Below the pieces are notes generated by a model. It saw only the letters and a list, made by a program, of their open reading frames with translations. It was not told the origin of the DNA and did not search any database. This document shows positions 38,941 through 51,664 of a stretch of DNA of 64,000 bases, piece after piece. This DNA is from Sinohyriopsis cumingii. Taxonomy: Eukaryota; Mollusca; Bivalvia; Unionida; Unionidae. Location of the stretch: NCBI GenBank assembly GCA_028554795.2, contig CM068830.1:44834837-44898836 (forward strand), read 5' to 3'. The translations under genes and the position numbers were made by a program. Every line of letters starts with the position of its first letter. Position 1 is the first letter of the stretch.

Positions 38941-40711
38941 TTCGTAAGTTGTGTATAAACTAAGGTATTATTACAATATATGGTTTGATGTCTAAACATT
39001 GCCGCAGGCTAGAGATAATCTCTTACGCACGGTTACCGTGACCAGAGCGAATACCCGACATCTTGAATCGGCACAGGTGTTGGATCGCGCGACTTCCCAC
39101 CTATGTGTTGCAGTTTAGTCCTAAAATCAGAGGTACCCGCGAGGGACTGGGGCGTGTTCTAAATTCGTCTGCTCGTGGACAGTCAACGAGAAGAACATTG
39201 TCCACCACGTTTGATTGGATCGGTTCGGAGAAACCCAATTTTAATTGTGATAACAATTTCGATCCGAATGATAACTTCTAACTGACAAGCAAAAATTTAG
39301 TCTCGCCTAGGAAGATTGTTGGTGAATATAGGGTTATTCAGAGGAAGCCACTCGTAATTTGTCGCTAAAACTTAGATAGGAGATTTTAAATAAGTACAAA
39401 GCTTCGTAAAGATCAGTGAGGTAGTTGCTCGATTTTTGCAGATTATTACGGTATTGTAACTGTAATTATGTGAAGTATGCATAATTAATTAATATGATCA
39501 TTTAGAATGTATAATTACCTTTGTAGTATTTAATTTACATGCGTATTTGAGATATGAACTTGAGTATTATTTAGAGAATTATGTAGATTGTTAGCTTGTG
39601 GTCAGAATTAGTTTTGTCATTCCCTAATAGGTTACTTTGTAGCAAACTAGTGCATTTATTCATGATATATGTTAGATTTTACACGTGCTTGAATTGTGAA
39701 CTCGGAAAATGGTTGAAATGTGTAAGATTATTTAATATGTATGTATGGATATATTAGATCATGGATATTTGAATGTTTGTTTATTTTGTGTGAGTTGTAA
39801 TGTAAAGAAATGCGTCTGATTGCTATGATATTGTTTAGTATAATGGGATTAGGAAAATGTACTGATGTGACGCAATTTAGTGATGTATATATGATAAGCA
39901 ATTGATACCGTGCTTTTATTACGACGTTGTTTTACCATACAAGAACGTATGAGTATTTCGATGTGAATGAATGCGTGACCGAATAAATTGAATAGTTGTT
40001 ATCAGATGATAGGCTTGGTGTAGTGTGAAATATGACGGCTACAGAAAATACTGTACCGTCCTTGTGTTTTCACATGAATTTATTTTGGGGACAGAACTTC
40101 CTGTTTAGTTAAGAACCGAGTCTCTACGACGGGAGACGGAAGTGAAACTAGCATAGCAGTCGAAGTCGACAAGTCTAGTCGGTGGAGAGAGTCGAGGAGG
40201 CGGATGAAAAGAAGTCGAGGAGAAAGTGGAGAAGTAGAAGGAGTATAGAGACGTCGAGGAGGAGAATGAATTTGGAGAAAGTCGGGAGGAAGAGTAGAAG
40301 GAATTTGAGGAATAGGAGTGACGAATACAAATGAGAAGAATACACAGATGAGTAGAATACAAGGACAGGTGGAAAGCTATCTCACACTGCTAATTAAATG
40401 ATGCAAAAGGCTATCACAGGGTCGAGCGGAAGGAAAGTACTTGGGAAATTTGAAGATCTTGACTATCGAATTATTATTAAATTGTTATTCGTTGAATTTC
40501 ACTATTTTGTAAATTCTATCATTTATCCGTCGGCATTGCTGACTGGGGGCTCGGCGCTTTACATCTATCTTTCACTAATTTAACTTCCAACCAAAATCGA
40601 GCCTGGGTGGGACTTTTATATTAATTTAAATATTATGTATCGTGAGCACCCCACCCCAAACATAACACACCTACCACAGTGGTGGCATAACAAGCCCGTC
40701 ACGTCACAGAG
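38941..40711. other. 1.77-kb unexplained insert inside a minisatellite
   Basis: The minisatellite breaks off at GCGAATGTGTCAC and resumes after CCCGTCACGTCACAGAGGG. A GTCAC word at both edges could be a 5-bp target duplication. The right end has CACACCTACCACAGTGGTGGCATAACAAG, reminiscent of an LTR end followed by a primer-binding region. An AATAAA lies at 39982. Open frames at 39063-39281 and 40105-40362 match nothing known. A solo LTR or other insert is possible but unproven. Confidence 0.35.
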
Positions 40712-40836
40712 GGTATGAACGCCTGACGGCACTATGGGATCAATCAGGGTATGTACGCCTGACGACTACAATGGAAGCATCTAGATTATGTACACCTGAC
40801 GACACGATGGGATCAACGAGAATGTGAACGCCGGAG
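40712..40836. repeat. About 40-bp minisatellite, right part
   Basis: Three units of the same family as 38685-38940. Confidence 0.85.
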
Positions 40837-40839
40837 CTA

Positions 40840-41590
40840 GTCACACCTAATAGTAGGTAAAAACGAATTTGGATTTATGACAATATATTAAATCATTGTT
40901 AGTTCTAGAGACAGTGTCTTCAATGATCAACAAATTAATTCCAATCGACATATTTGAACAGTTTGGAAACTAAACTACACAATGGTAAAGTTACTTTAAC
41001 CGATATCAGATACTTCACTGGAATTTTTCATTCAAGCTGGGCGTATCCCAATCTAAATTCCGTGCTAGTTTCATTATCTCAAAACATTCATTAAAAAATT
41101 ACAAGAAAATAAATATCTGAAAATACAATTAGTCTTCCTAACAAATAAGCTAATTTTGCTCCAACACCTATTATTACAGGAGAACCTGCTTATCCAATTC
41201 TGATCGTACGTTGAAGGCCCAGTCATGCAGTAATCTCGTTAATGAAAACCAGACGAGACACATATAACTACAACAACTCAATTAATGGTTTCCAAAATCT
41301 CCTCAATGATAATGTTTGCCATATTAAAATATTAATTTCTTTCATATGCTATTTCATCTTCACAATGCATTTTATCATTATTATGTTTTGTTTGTTGCCA
41401 CTGGTTTCAAGTACTTATCAGTTGACAATAGAAAGCATTTTTGTATGTTGCTCAGGTCCAGGAGTGTCAAAAAGAGACATGCTATATTATGATTTGACCA
41501 TAGCATCATTAATAACCTTATGTGTGTGATTTTTTGCCATCTTCGACAACAGTCTATAGACGTTCAAAGTCGTGGCTGATTTAATTTCGT
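40840..41590. other. Intergenic DNA
   Basis: No gene or repeat family recognised. Confidence 0.5.
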
Positions 41591-41606
41591 TTCTTAACGC
41601 TTTTAT

Positions 41607-41795
41607 GGGATGCCATAGTAATTCAGTGGTTAGCGTGCAGGACCTCTGACCAAAAGAGCGAGAATTGGAATCCAAACATCGGGATCAGCCTAGGTCAGCT
41701 ACCGTGGTGTGTCCTTTGGCAATGCACTATACTCACATTGCGTCGGCACGAAATAACATACTTGTGTTGCTGTACTGTAAAGCACCAAACCAAAA
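41607..41795 (+). mobile_element. tRNA-derived SINE
   Basis: GGATGCCATAGTAATTCAGT followed by GGTTAGCGTGCAGGACC resembles a tRNA 5' half with an A-box, and AGAATTGGAATCCAA a degraded B-box. The body contains GGTGTGTCCTTTGGCAATGC and ACTATACTCACATTGCGTCG, a central motif common in metazoan SINEs. It ends near ACCAAACCAAAAC. Confidence 0.75.
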
Positions 41796-42335
41796 CTGAA
41801 TACATGAAAAATGCTTCTTCATACCATTTGTGAAATTCTGTGATTTTCACAACCATATTATCTTGATCAAGTATATTCATGTCAATGTTCTCTGTTTTCG
41901 TTATACAACTGCTGAATATATCTTTTATTTCCAACTACAAAGTCATTAGGATATGTCTTACGACATGGTCTGCAATAAGTACCATGTTTGTTTACGTCAT
42001 GTTTAATATTCTCGAAATGTTGTATAGGTTTTGAAATCCATATCTCTTAATTCAACAATTGTATTTCAAAATAATTTTCATTACTCAAAGTAGCATAATA
42101 AGCCAAATTACAAATAACCATTCCTACATTCTGACATCATGGTGAATCAACATTTTAAATTTCATCGCAAACGAATGGAAAGTGAAGAAGGCAAAAAGGA
42201 TGATGAATCTAAGGTTACGAAGATTCAGAAAAATGTACTTCACGAAATATGAACATTCACATAGAGTTGAACTTGTTAGACAACTTTACAAACTTTAACA
42301 GAATTTAAAAAATTCGAACCTGAACGCTCGAACAA
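41796..42335. other. Intergenic DNA
   Basis: Nothing recognised. Confidence 0.45.
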
Positions 42336-42485
42336 AGAGTAAGAAGAGCCAAAATGGTCGAAGGCTGAAGTCAAGAACAAGAATAGCCCTAAAGGTCGAA
42401 GGCTGCAATCAAGAACAAGAGGAGCCCAAAAGTTCGAAGGCTGAAATAAAAAACAAGAAGAACCCAAAAAGTCGAAGACGACAAA
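42336..42485. repeat. About 42-bp degenerate tandem repeat
   Basis: Three and a half units with AAAGGTCGAAGGCTGAA, TCAAGAACAAGA and AGAGCCC. The unit length keeps a minus-strand frame open, which explains the open frame at 42276-42599. Confidence 0.8.
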
Positions 42486-42489
42486 GCAC

Positions 42490-43610
42490 AACTTTCCACG
42501 TCTCTGTAATCGCAATGCGCAAAAGATATTATTTATGTTCACACAGAACAGTATATTAATTAATGCGTTGCTGTGTGGCAATTTGAATATTGTGATCATT
42601 ATTCACAAGGTGAAGTTGTTTCTCTTTCTAAAGCTGATGAGACAAGGCTTTACAAAGTAAGCATTTGAGACCCAGAAATCTTCAGCACTAAAGAAGAACA
42701 TGAGAAGGATTTGTCTGTATATAAAGCAATAACAGAAATGCTTTAATCTTCCGTATAATGAATAGCGTAGCTTTTCGAGCAGAAAAACAATATCGAGAAA
42801 AACAAAGTTTTTAATAAATATCATTTAGCATTCAGCGCTTAAATCTGTTAATGCGTGAACATTTATGGCTATTAACTAGTATAGATTTTTCTGTAAACAA
42901 ATGTCGACCAAAACGAGAAACAAAACAGTTCATTGTGCAACATTGCACTCTGTTCATTGAGTAGCCTACGTTATGCTGTCTTGAATGAATCTATTGAACA
43001 TCGTAAAAGGTCTGCCAAAACAGGAAAAAGACGGAGAGTGAATCAGACCAGGAACAAAATCTACAGAGTTAAAAAATAAAACGGAGATAACTATAGAGAC
43101 TAACTTGTCTCTTTCATATATATAAATGAGCTACAAGACACTACGTGCTCCACTATGATGTCCTATACTGACACTGATGCTCGGTTAAAAGGATTGTTCC
43201 TCTGAGACAAGAAAGATAAACAATGTTTGTAGGAGTAGGTTGCACGCCTTTAACGAGGATGAAAATGATTTGGAGATGATATATGCAGAACACCGTAAAG
43301 ATGTTAGAAAGAAATACACAGTAAATGTAGTCCACATTGCTTTGAATCAGACAGAGGTTAGCTCTGCAGCAGTTGAAGGTTCTATGGGAATAGCATCAAA
43401 TGGGTTAGGTGCAGCATAAATACATGTCGGTATTGATGTTACATTGGTTTTAAGCCAATTTAGAGCAAAACTGAATAGAGTTGTTATAAAAGAACTTTGA
43501 CGACGTTGCTTCAGTCAAACAATTTAATACATGATGAAATAGGAACATCTACATTCACTACGTTTAACCGTATTTATGACGCGATATGCAGAGAAGTAAG
43601 CCTGGATGAA
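42490..43610. other. Intergenic DNA
   Basis: Short plus-strand coding-like scraps near 43330-43420 (EVSSAAVEGSMGIASNG) without recognisable family or borders. Confidence 0.45.
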
Positions 43611-43616
43611 ATTAGC

Positions 43617-43876
43617 GAGTTGATGCCCACATACGTATAAACGAGTTGATGCCCACATACGTATAAATGAGTTGATGCCCACATACGTATAAACGAGTTG
43701 ATGCCCATATACGTATAAACGAGTTGATGCCCACATACGTATAAATGAGTTGATGCCCACATACGTATAAACGAGTTGATGCCCACATACGTATAAATGA
43801 GTTGATGCCCACATACTTATAAACGAGTTGATGCCCACATACGTATAAATGAGTTGATGCCCACATACGTATAAAC
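43617..43876. repeat. 26-bp tandem repeat, 10 copies
   Basis: Ten units of GAGTTGATGCCCACATACGT plus ATAAA(C/T). The last base alternates C and T through most of the array, suggesting amplification by pairs (52 bp). Degenerate copies continue to about 43985. The minus strand is open in all three frames, so the open frames of up to 130 codons are artefacts. Confidence 0.95.
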
Positions 43877-43989
43877 GAGTTAAACAAATATGTTTAAAAC
43901 ATTGATGCTCAAACACGCATAAAAGAGTTGATGTTCAAATATGCATCAACGAATTGATATTCAGATATCAATGAACGAGTTTGAAGATT

Positions 43990-45625
43990 GTTAGGATAAC
44001 ATGTTAAGGCACATATTATCTGTGAAAGTGAATTTCTTTGATAGATTAACGACAGTTAGAAAATTCAAAAATAACCATCTACAAGTGAGCAGTGAACGTG
44101 TGTGTATTTGTGTAGATATATTCGGGATCACTTTATATTTAGACTGAATCTCATACTATGTTTTCTCGCAATCAAATACCATTTACTCCTTAGATCTACT
44201 TTTAATGAAATGTGCAAAGTTCACCAGGTGCTCCTGTCTACCTTATCTGTTACTTACTGTTTACATTCATCTCCATTTGAACAAAGACGGAAGCGACATA
44301 TATGATATACATTGATGCGGACGCCATATTTCTTCGTTTACTCTCCCAGATAATGCAAAAAATTCTTCCTCACTCATGAGATAACTTCATGTCGATGAGA
44401 GTTAACACAAGCTTCGACGCTATTCAGAACGCCGATTAATTGCATGACCAAATATTTGTCGATCTCATTGGTAACATGTAAAACTGTTTTCTGATGTTCC
44501 AGCTCGAGTTTGAATCTCGATCCCTCGAGCCCGTGTTTTGATTTGGTATGATGTCTTTGAAGACAAGATTTAGCCCTTACGATCAGCATGAAACAAGCAA
44601 TCGTATTTCTCCTACCAATACCTTGATTCATCTAGTGATATAAATGTTAATTTAATTAAAGAATTAATTTTTAATCATGAATCTGATTCATATTTTAATA
44701 TGTGCTCTCCAGAGTATCAATATCATAACATATATTTTTGGGGATTTAATTACAAATTGATTCTCTAAGCCAAAAATCATTTGATGTGAAACACTTGCTC
44801 ATATTCGCATGATCGTATTGTAATGCATTGTCTTTTTTATTAGTATTACGGAGACTACACCAAGGTTTACATTTCTAACATGTGCTACATACAAAACTCT
44901 GAAAAGGTTATACTTAAAAGGAATGACGTTGCAAATTATTCCCCAGGTACAATCCAACGCAACTGTTTTCGTCCGAGTTCTCCTTCCTTGGTTTGACTAT
45001 ATATTTTTGACACCTTAAAGATGGAGAATAATAAATACAAATTGTGTAAGACGTGTGTATCCTAAAAGAAATAGGCAATTGTGACCTAGGTTTAAGAGCC
45101 ATCCAGTAAAAAATAAGACAAATGTTAATATTGTAGTTTTAAACTCGTTTTAATAAAAGGTTATATTTCTATTGTTTTTACAACGAAAATGTATTGTTAA
45201 CCCGTTACTTATTAATGTATTGTATTATCATCTTAAAATATCGCATCAAGTAGACATGAGACAAAATTCGTTAAAAACACGTATATACATCGGTCTTCGG
45301 TTATTAGACATGCTGATGTACGTATTGATGTTCAGCACAAACAAAATCCGATTTCTGTTCTCGGTTTGTAGTTATGGATATGTGAAGTTCCAACCAAAAC
45401 AAAATGTCATCACTCTATTGAAAATGGACAGATTTTGCAGATTTGTGTGTTCTTTGTTTACTTTCTGCAAACTCTTATCACAATTTAACATTTTGACAGA
45501 AGAAGGAATATTCTACTATTACCTTTTGCAGGACATTTTATTTACTAAAATGCCAATTTATATTTGCCAAATAAATTTAATTGATATCCATTTATACCGT
45601 TTGAATCTCGATTCACCTATTGACA
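43990..45625. other. Intergenic DNA
   Basis: Long AT-rich plus-strand frame at 45172-45636 (154 codons, rich in L/F/Y/I) looks like chance. Nothing recognised. Confidence 0.45.
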
Positions 45626-45630
45626 CATTA

Positions 45631-45672
<42 letters not shown>

Positions 45673-45717
45673 CAACAACAACAACAGCAATAATAATAAT
45701 AATAATGATAATAATAA
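45631..45717. repeat. (AAT)n/(AAC)n microsatellite
   Basis: AAT units, a short AAC block, then AAT units again. Confidence 0.96.
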
Positions 45718-45719
45718 AA

Positions 45720-46330
45720 ATAAAACAGAACTGAAACATGTTCAAGTTAAATAACTAGCGGGCCATTTGTGTTGCCTTCCGCACGGTTATTAAGGACTCA
45801 TTATTTCGTGACCGAAAAAACGAAACGTAAAATATGTTATAAATATAAATATACCTTTCTGTTAGTTAATTATAATTTTAAAAAAAATATTTGGCATTAT
45901 ACATAAATATGATATAGCGTATATATAAAAGCTATCAAGTCCATATAATGTAACGTCAGGAAATAGTTGTTACAATATAGTGTTTTGAGACATAAAAGAC
46001 GGGTCGAGAAAAATAGCTCACTTTCCTAACTAGGTTTGTTACTTTCTGTAGACAATCCTCATATTTTGAAAATATTGGACTGATGAATACCCGTCTTTCC
46101 TGTTATTATAACTTTTATGTTCTTCAAATATGCCCTCATTCTAACTGCGATCGGTGTAAATTCGAACAAAGCACCAGCACCAGTCCAACAGCGAAGATTT
46201 CTGATTGGGATCTTGGGATCTTTGCTATCTGAATAAAAAGGTGTGTGGCATACACGGGTAAACATGGTACCTACTTTAGACTGCAACGTGACACTATGTT
46301 ATTCATGCCGCAAAATTGAATTATCGACTT
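45720..46330. other. Intergenic DNA
   Basis: Nothing recognised. Confidence 0.45.
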
Positions 46331-46331
46331 A

Positions 46332-46336
<5 letters not shown>

Positions 46337-46401
<65 letters not shown>
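46337..46401. repeat. (AT)n microsatellite
   Basis: About 65 bp of AT units at the 3' (tail) side of a SINE. Confidence 0.97.
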
Positions 46402-46404
<3 letters not shown>

Positions 46405-46595
46405 ACCCTGTCGCATTATCATGACACCAGGCCGACCAGTCCTAACACTAACCTCATAATGATGAGCGCCAAGTGAGGCAGCTGATAGTACCATTTATAC
46501 AAGTCATTGGTATGACTCAGCCAGCGTTCGAACGCTCGACCTCCATTTTCCGAGGCGGATGCTCTTACTGCTTGGCCATCGGAGCTGTATTCGAC
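46402..46595 (-). mobile_element. tRNA-derived SINE
   Basis: On the minus strand the head reads TGGCCAAGCAGTAAGAGCAT (A-box) and GTCGAGCGTTCGAACGC (B-box-like). The body matches 15973-16199 (GCCGACCAGTCCTAACACTA and AGGCAGCTGATAGTACC on the plus strand), and an (AT)n run sits at the tail. This is the more complete copy of that family in the window. Confidence 0.85.
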
Positions 46596-46599
46596 GTAA

Positions 46600-49000
46600 T
46601 GAAAAAGACTTTCAAAAAATGACATCTTATAATTATACCCTCATCGGGACACGTAACACAAAGTATAAATACAGAATGCTGATTTCCTAAACATGCAAAC
46701 TAAACGATCTATAAGAACTTGGGGCGAGTGTGTTATTAACGGTGGCTATGAACTGACTCACTAAAACTGTTTCAGATTAAGGATCAATGACTCACCCACA
46801 GGTAGGTCGGACCTACACACATTCTGGGCAAGTTTAAAAATGAACTGCAGACGGTCATGCTTGGCTGGATGGATGTGAATGCTTCTGCGGTTTTCATTGT
46901 ACGGAGGGCGTGTCAGTGCAATCGGGCTAGACATCGAGGCACTTATATAAATGTAATGTAGCAAATTCAAAACTTGCGATGTCAGTATATTATATTTCAT
47001 ATTAACGCAAATTTCAGTACATACTTAAATTCATGCAACGTCGAACTGTTTTTCAACGAAAAAAGATACTTGAATTTATATTACATAAAATTGTATACTT
47101 ACGAGTTAGAGGAGCAATCTATTTCGTAGCCTACCTTAAAACTGAGTAGATGAAGTGCAAACAAAGGTAAACGACGTACTTTCTTTTAGTTGAGGCAAGA
47201 CGGCTTGCTGGATAGAAACGGAAAACTGGATCCATTGTGATGATGTCGAGCTGGACCTTGACTTCGATGAAGAATATATCACAGCTTTAAGGACATACGG
47301 GATATAAATCGAATGTTTTACATCTGAATGTCATGACTACGGAAGCAGAACTGTTATTATTATATGCTCTTTTGTTTCTCCGTTAACTCTACATTATCAC
47401 AGTCGTTCAGTATTTTACGATATTGCACACCTTCATATTGCATTTACGTGCATAAAGGAACTACTTTCTATTGTAAACAAACAATGGACGCAGACGTCAG
47501 CAATATTGATTTATAAACAACTCATGTACACTTGCGTAGCAGGCGTTTTACGTTTTGGCTGATTAAATTTGTTTCTGAATGAAGTAAGGCAGACGTTTCG
47601 TGGACTGCCACATACCAGCTGCTTCGGCACATTTCTCGTTAATTTTTTTTGATACAATGTTTATGGTTTAGGCTAGGTATACAGTAGACGCCAGAAAGGG
47701 TCCTTACATATAACATACAAGTGACAAGGTATAAACTGTCTTCTTTAGCTGATAATAAGGATGGCGAAAAAATATACTTACAGTTTACATTCTCAATTTC
47801 CTCAAAATTTACTTTCTTAGTTCTGCAAAACCGAATTACATGAGTCATGTCATAGTTCTCAATCTTGATTACACATTTCGAAATTGTACTGTAATTTCCA
47901 ATAAAAGTGCAATTAAATCCTCCTTACTGAACTCAAAATGAAATAAGCATTACGTTCCATTGTGTCTTTTTGATAATTGCAATTGAAAGACTTCATATTT
48001 TTCCCACATTATGATTTCAAACATTCAATGACAGAAACAGAAACACATTTGCAGATGTCAACAAGCTTCTCCCTCGCTTCTTCAATCCGATGTATTTCAT
48101 GTGGTATTGTCACATATAAATCCAGTCCATAATCACGAAATTTCGTAGAATCGTAAACAAATACCAAAATATATTCATTCCAGATCAAATGGAAAATTTG
48201 TTGCAATAAGCATTCATTCACAATATGACTCTAAATTTCAGTTTTAACTAGACGCGCCATTTTCTTTCGAAAGTTATGTCGAGCGCGCGACTAAGTTCAA
48301 ATTTATCTGGGCGGAGTTATGTGCGCAGTAATAATGTTGTTGTTGTGTAATGATAAATATTCGCTTGTGTATTTAGTTTGGAATACGGCATACATTAAGT
48401 TACTTTGCTTCTTGCAGCGTATTTTGTTAATATAATTAAGCATTAGGTAGAGTACGAAAATGAGCATATAATAAAAAGGTTACTGCGTTTGTATGGGAAA
48501 ATATGAACTTGTTTTGTCGGATGGATATACTTCACTACCAATTTCGTACATTTAATTACATCCGAAAAACTCGTTCATATTTTCCCATAAAAATGCAGTA
48601 ACCTATACGTATTGGATGCCATTTATTAACATTTCTCTAAGACGTTTTCGAAGAAATGTGTTGGAACATGTTGAACAGGCTAAACCGGATTTTATTCAAT
48701 GATTATGTAAAAGAAGAGAAAAATGGTTTTACATGTCTATTTACCTGTGACGGGAAACAAACAATTTCAATGAAGGTTTAAGTTAATATCCTTTTAAGTG
48801 AATATTTATCAGCAGCAACGTTTGGAACACAGAATGTCTATGCATTCTGTGGAATAAATAAGGAGAGATTTATAAGAGTTTTTTGTAATGTTTCCCATCA
48901 AAATCAACGAATGCTTGTATACAGTAGAAACACAATTTTTGTAAATACCTTTATCTTTAACATTTCTCATATTGCCTTGGACAGACAACACACAGCTGGA
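46600..49000. other. Intergenic DNA
   Basis: A short inverted pair around the phrase GTTACTGCGTTTGTATGGGAAAATATGAA (48479-48510) and TTCATATTTTCCCATAAAAA (48570-48592) could form a hairpin with about 60-bp spacing. A minus frame at 48009-48221 (ending in KLVDICKCVSVSVIECLKS) is protein-like but unrecognised. Confidence 0.45.
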
Positions 49001-49004
49001 TGGA

Positions 49005-49045
49005 ATAAAAATAATAATTAAATAAGAATTATATAATAATAATTC

Positions 49046-49081
<36 letters not shown>

Positions 49082-49158
49082 TACAATAATAATAATTATA
49101 ATATAAATATTATTAATAATAATAAATAGTAGTAGTAGTAGTTGTTTTTGTTGTTGTT
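49005..49158. repeat. (AAT)n, (AGT)n and (TTG)n compound microsatellite
   Basis: Imperfect AAT/ATA units followed by AGT and GTT/TTG units. Confidence 0.93.
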
Positions 49159-49378
49159 GCTGAATAATCTTTTCTTTAAGTCCTTGATAACACAACGATA
49201 CCTTTAGTACAGTACTTTTACATGCCCCACAACTACATTTAACAATCGCGGGAAATTCCAAAATATTTTTATTATAGTTTTCATCCAAAATTCGTTCATT
49301 TTAAATGGCAGATATAATTGGTTGCTAATAATAAATTCTTGCTAGATATAAGGCACCCAAAATTATATCGCGTGGGTT

Positions 49379-49385
49379 CATATAA
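49379..49385 (+). promoter_or_regulatory. Possible TATA box
   Basis: TATAAAG lies about 55 bp before the ATG at 49437 of a signal-peptide-like frame. It is a weak candidate with no other promoter support. Confidence 0.25.
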
Positions 49386-49436
49386 AGTAGAAACCTTCTT
49401 GTGTGTCTTGTCAATGAAGGCACCGTCACAAAGAAG

Positions 49437-49598
49437 ATGCATTTCATTGTTTTCTTTATCTTTTCTGCTCTTTTATTCTCTTCTCTTTGTCAAGGCACAA
49501 CGTCAATACCACACGATTTGGCAGAGTGTTTTTCTTTAATATGTGATTTTCCACATCATGTCTGCATGGCTAGTACTCACAATGGAGAACAGCCCTAA
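49437..49598 (+). CDS. Possible small secreted peptide
   Basis: From ATG 49437 the frame gives MHFIVFFIFSALLFSSLCQG, an excellent signal-peptide-like start, then a short mature part with three further cysteines (AECFSLICDFPHHVCM) and a stop at 49598. A TATAAAG sits upstream. The length (about 53 residues) fits a small secreted cysteine peptide or the first exon of one. An overlapping frame from 49414 also starts with a hydrophobic stretch, so chance in T-rich DNA cannot be excluded. No family recognised. Confidence 0.25.
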   Translation: MHFIVFFIFSALLFSSLCQGTTSIPHDLAECFSLICDFPHHVCMASTHNGEQP

Positions 49599-49984
49599 AG
49601 CCCCAACAACAATCGTTCTGTGTTATTCAGTGGCAAAGAACAAAAAAATGAACATCACAAAAACTTCCATAATAGTTTTTAAAATTTTTTTTACCACACA
49701 TGAGGAATATTCTATTGATTTCATTGACTCTCTTCTTAGAAACTCCTTTTGAGGATAATGACACAAATAGGGGACCTAACGAGGGTACTGAAATTTCTTT
49801 GCTTCATTCAAATTTTTGGAGCGTCTGGGAAAGACCAAATTATTTGTAAAGTATAATTGAAGATTGTTAAAATTTTGTTTTTAATGCAACACATTTAAAT
49901 TCTAGAAACCATGCGCATATGGTGTAAAAAATCTTTAAAAATGACATAAACTTCCACTGTATTTTAGACGTTTCCAATAAACAA

Positions 49985-50022
49985 ATAAGCGAACGCCTGA
50001 AGGATTCGAACACAGGCTTTCA
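49985..50022 (-). mobile_element. SINE scrap with B-box next to (AT)n
   Basis: GGATTCGAACACAGGC is the complement of a pol III B-box (GTTCGAATCC). It abuts the longest (AT)n run in the window. Only a fragment is recognisable. Confidence 0.4.
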
Positions 50023-50028
50023 TGACTG

Positions 50029-50217
<189 letters not shown>

Positions 50218-50700
50218 GGCGGTGGTGTAGATCAAACTACACTCTTACTAATATGTACGACGGTTTGAATCTATTGATATCAGTAACGTCATTAGCAAAC
50301 GAAGGGCCCGATTTGGATCATTTTGGCGGTCGCTCTTTTAAACAGGGTATGACGATTTTCTGTTTGCAGCAAGACACGATTGAATGTAACGAAACATGTG
50401 CATCTTGGAGGTTTTACAACTTGAACGTTTCTTTAAGTAGTGCTTATAGCAAATTCGAACATTTTCTTTATATACAACTGATCTTTTCATCTGATTCAAT
50501 TACCTCTGTGTGTGAATGCTTTCTTTTTGACAGGTTATATAAGCAATTATTTCAACTGAAAACTTGAAACCTTCATCGCATACGGTGGAGTTAACACCCA
50601 GTGAAATAGATTACCTAATATTTCTTTCGTAAAGAGAAAGCCTTCTCTATTCCGTGCAAGACAATAACTTTTCAAAAAACTGCACTCTTTAAATGTTCAA
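50218..50700. other. Intergenic DNA before the virus-like segment
   Basis: A plus frame at 50250-50567 is open but unrecognised. Confidence 0.4.
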
Positions 50701-50708
50701 ATGTGTGA

Positions 50709-50960
50709 TTGGCATTAACTTCTTATACTATTTTCAACAATCTCCAAGTGACAAACAACCCTTATGACTACTATAACAATAGATTTGAAAATGAACCAAA
50801 ACGTCAACATTTTGAAAACCAAACGGAAAAATCCAAGAAAGGAAAATTTATCACTCTAGGTATGGGAGACGAGCACAAGAAAGCAATCGATACTGCGAAA
50901 TCAGTCATTTCTTCAGACGAGTTTTCAAGAAATTCTAATATGGACCTAACCTTTAAGTAG
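50709..50960 (+). CDS. Unrecognised small protein (segment 1)
   Basis: Open frame of about 80 codons without an early ATG (it begins at a TTG). It is polar and charged, with NNPYDYYNNRFENEPKRQHF then TEKSKKGKFITLGMGDEHKK, and ends at TAG 50960. A second frame (50964-51110) starts 3 bp later, an arrangement that suggests one disrupted gene or two tightly packed ones. No family recognised. The 5' part may be missing. Confidence 0.35.
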   Translation: MALTSYTIFNNLQVTNNPYDYYNNRFENEPKRQHFENQTEKSKKGKFITLGMGDEHKKAIDTAKSVISSDEFSRNSNMDLTFK

Positions 50961-50963
50961 ATA

Positions 50964-51110
50964 TGTCGCAGTCCAATCTAGCTCAACAGAACGATATTAG
51001 AAAAATCTTCCAAGATGGACATATACCAATATGCAACCCGCTAAATGTTGATAGAGCTGTATCAGTACTTCCATCTGAGAAATACAGTGTCCATCATGGG
51101 TATAGATAGT
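50964..51110 (+). CDS. Unrecognised 48-residue protein (segment 1)
   Basis: ATG 50964, MSQSNLAQQNDIRKIFQDGH onward, stop TAG at 51110. It follows the previous frame with almost no gap. The composition is protein-like but no domain was recognised. It may be a truncated N-terminus, because the DNA after it turns into a short tandem repeat at 51340. Confidence 0.3.
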
Positions 51111-51339
51111 GCCAAAAGGGCGATTCCAAATGGGTAATGATCGGAGAAGAAACTCCACACAAGATTGTCCAGGATGACATACCCGATCAAACTACGACAA
51201 GGAAGAGTGATAGGGAAGCAACTGTGGACGTAGCAGAAAATAAACACAACCATTAGAACCGGGAAATCCATGACTGTCTAATGTGTCCGTGTATACCGTA
51301 CTTTGCGTTGATCTGTTGTATCCTCGCAGTAGTGTATAG

Positions 51340-51535
51340 GGATACCCTAGCGTCAAGGGGACTTTAATGTTAAACTAGGAGGGTTGTATCCTGGCGTCAA
51401 GGGAAATTTAACATGGGGCAAAGTGAGTTTGTACCTTGCCGTCAAGAGAAATTTAACATGGTGGGACTGTCTAGTGTCAAGGGAAATTGAACATGGTGGG
51501 ACTGTCTAGCGTCAAGGGAAAGTGAACATGGGAAA
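51340..51535. repeat. About 40-55-bp degenerate tandem repeat
   Basis: Five units with GCGTCAAGGGAAATTTAACA, TGGTGGGACTGTCTAG and similar words. Confidence 0.85.
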
Positions 51536-51664
51536 TGGATAGAATACAGACAATAGACAACAGACATTTAAAAAAAAAGAAATTAGACATGAAAGTTAAT
51601 TCTTTTCGAGGCATATGATTGGCCCTGAAAAGGGCCTTTGGCTTTATGTTAACATACCATACTG

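Noticed and set aside
43524..43916. Three overlapping minus-strand repeat proteins
   Set aside because: Same artefact: a 26-bp unit that is stop-free in all minus-strand frames.
45172..45636. 154-codon plus-strand open frame
   Set aside because: Composition is that of random AT-rich DNA (L, F, I, Y, K), without motifs or borders, and it ends in a microsatellite.
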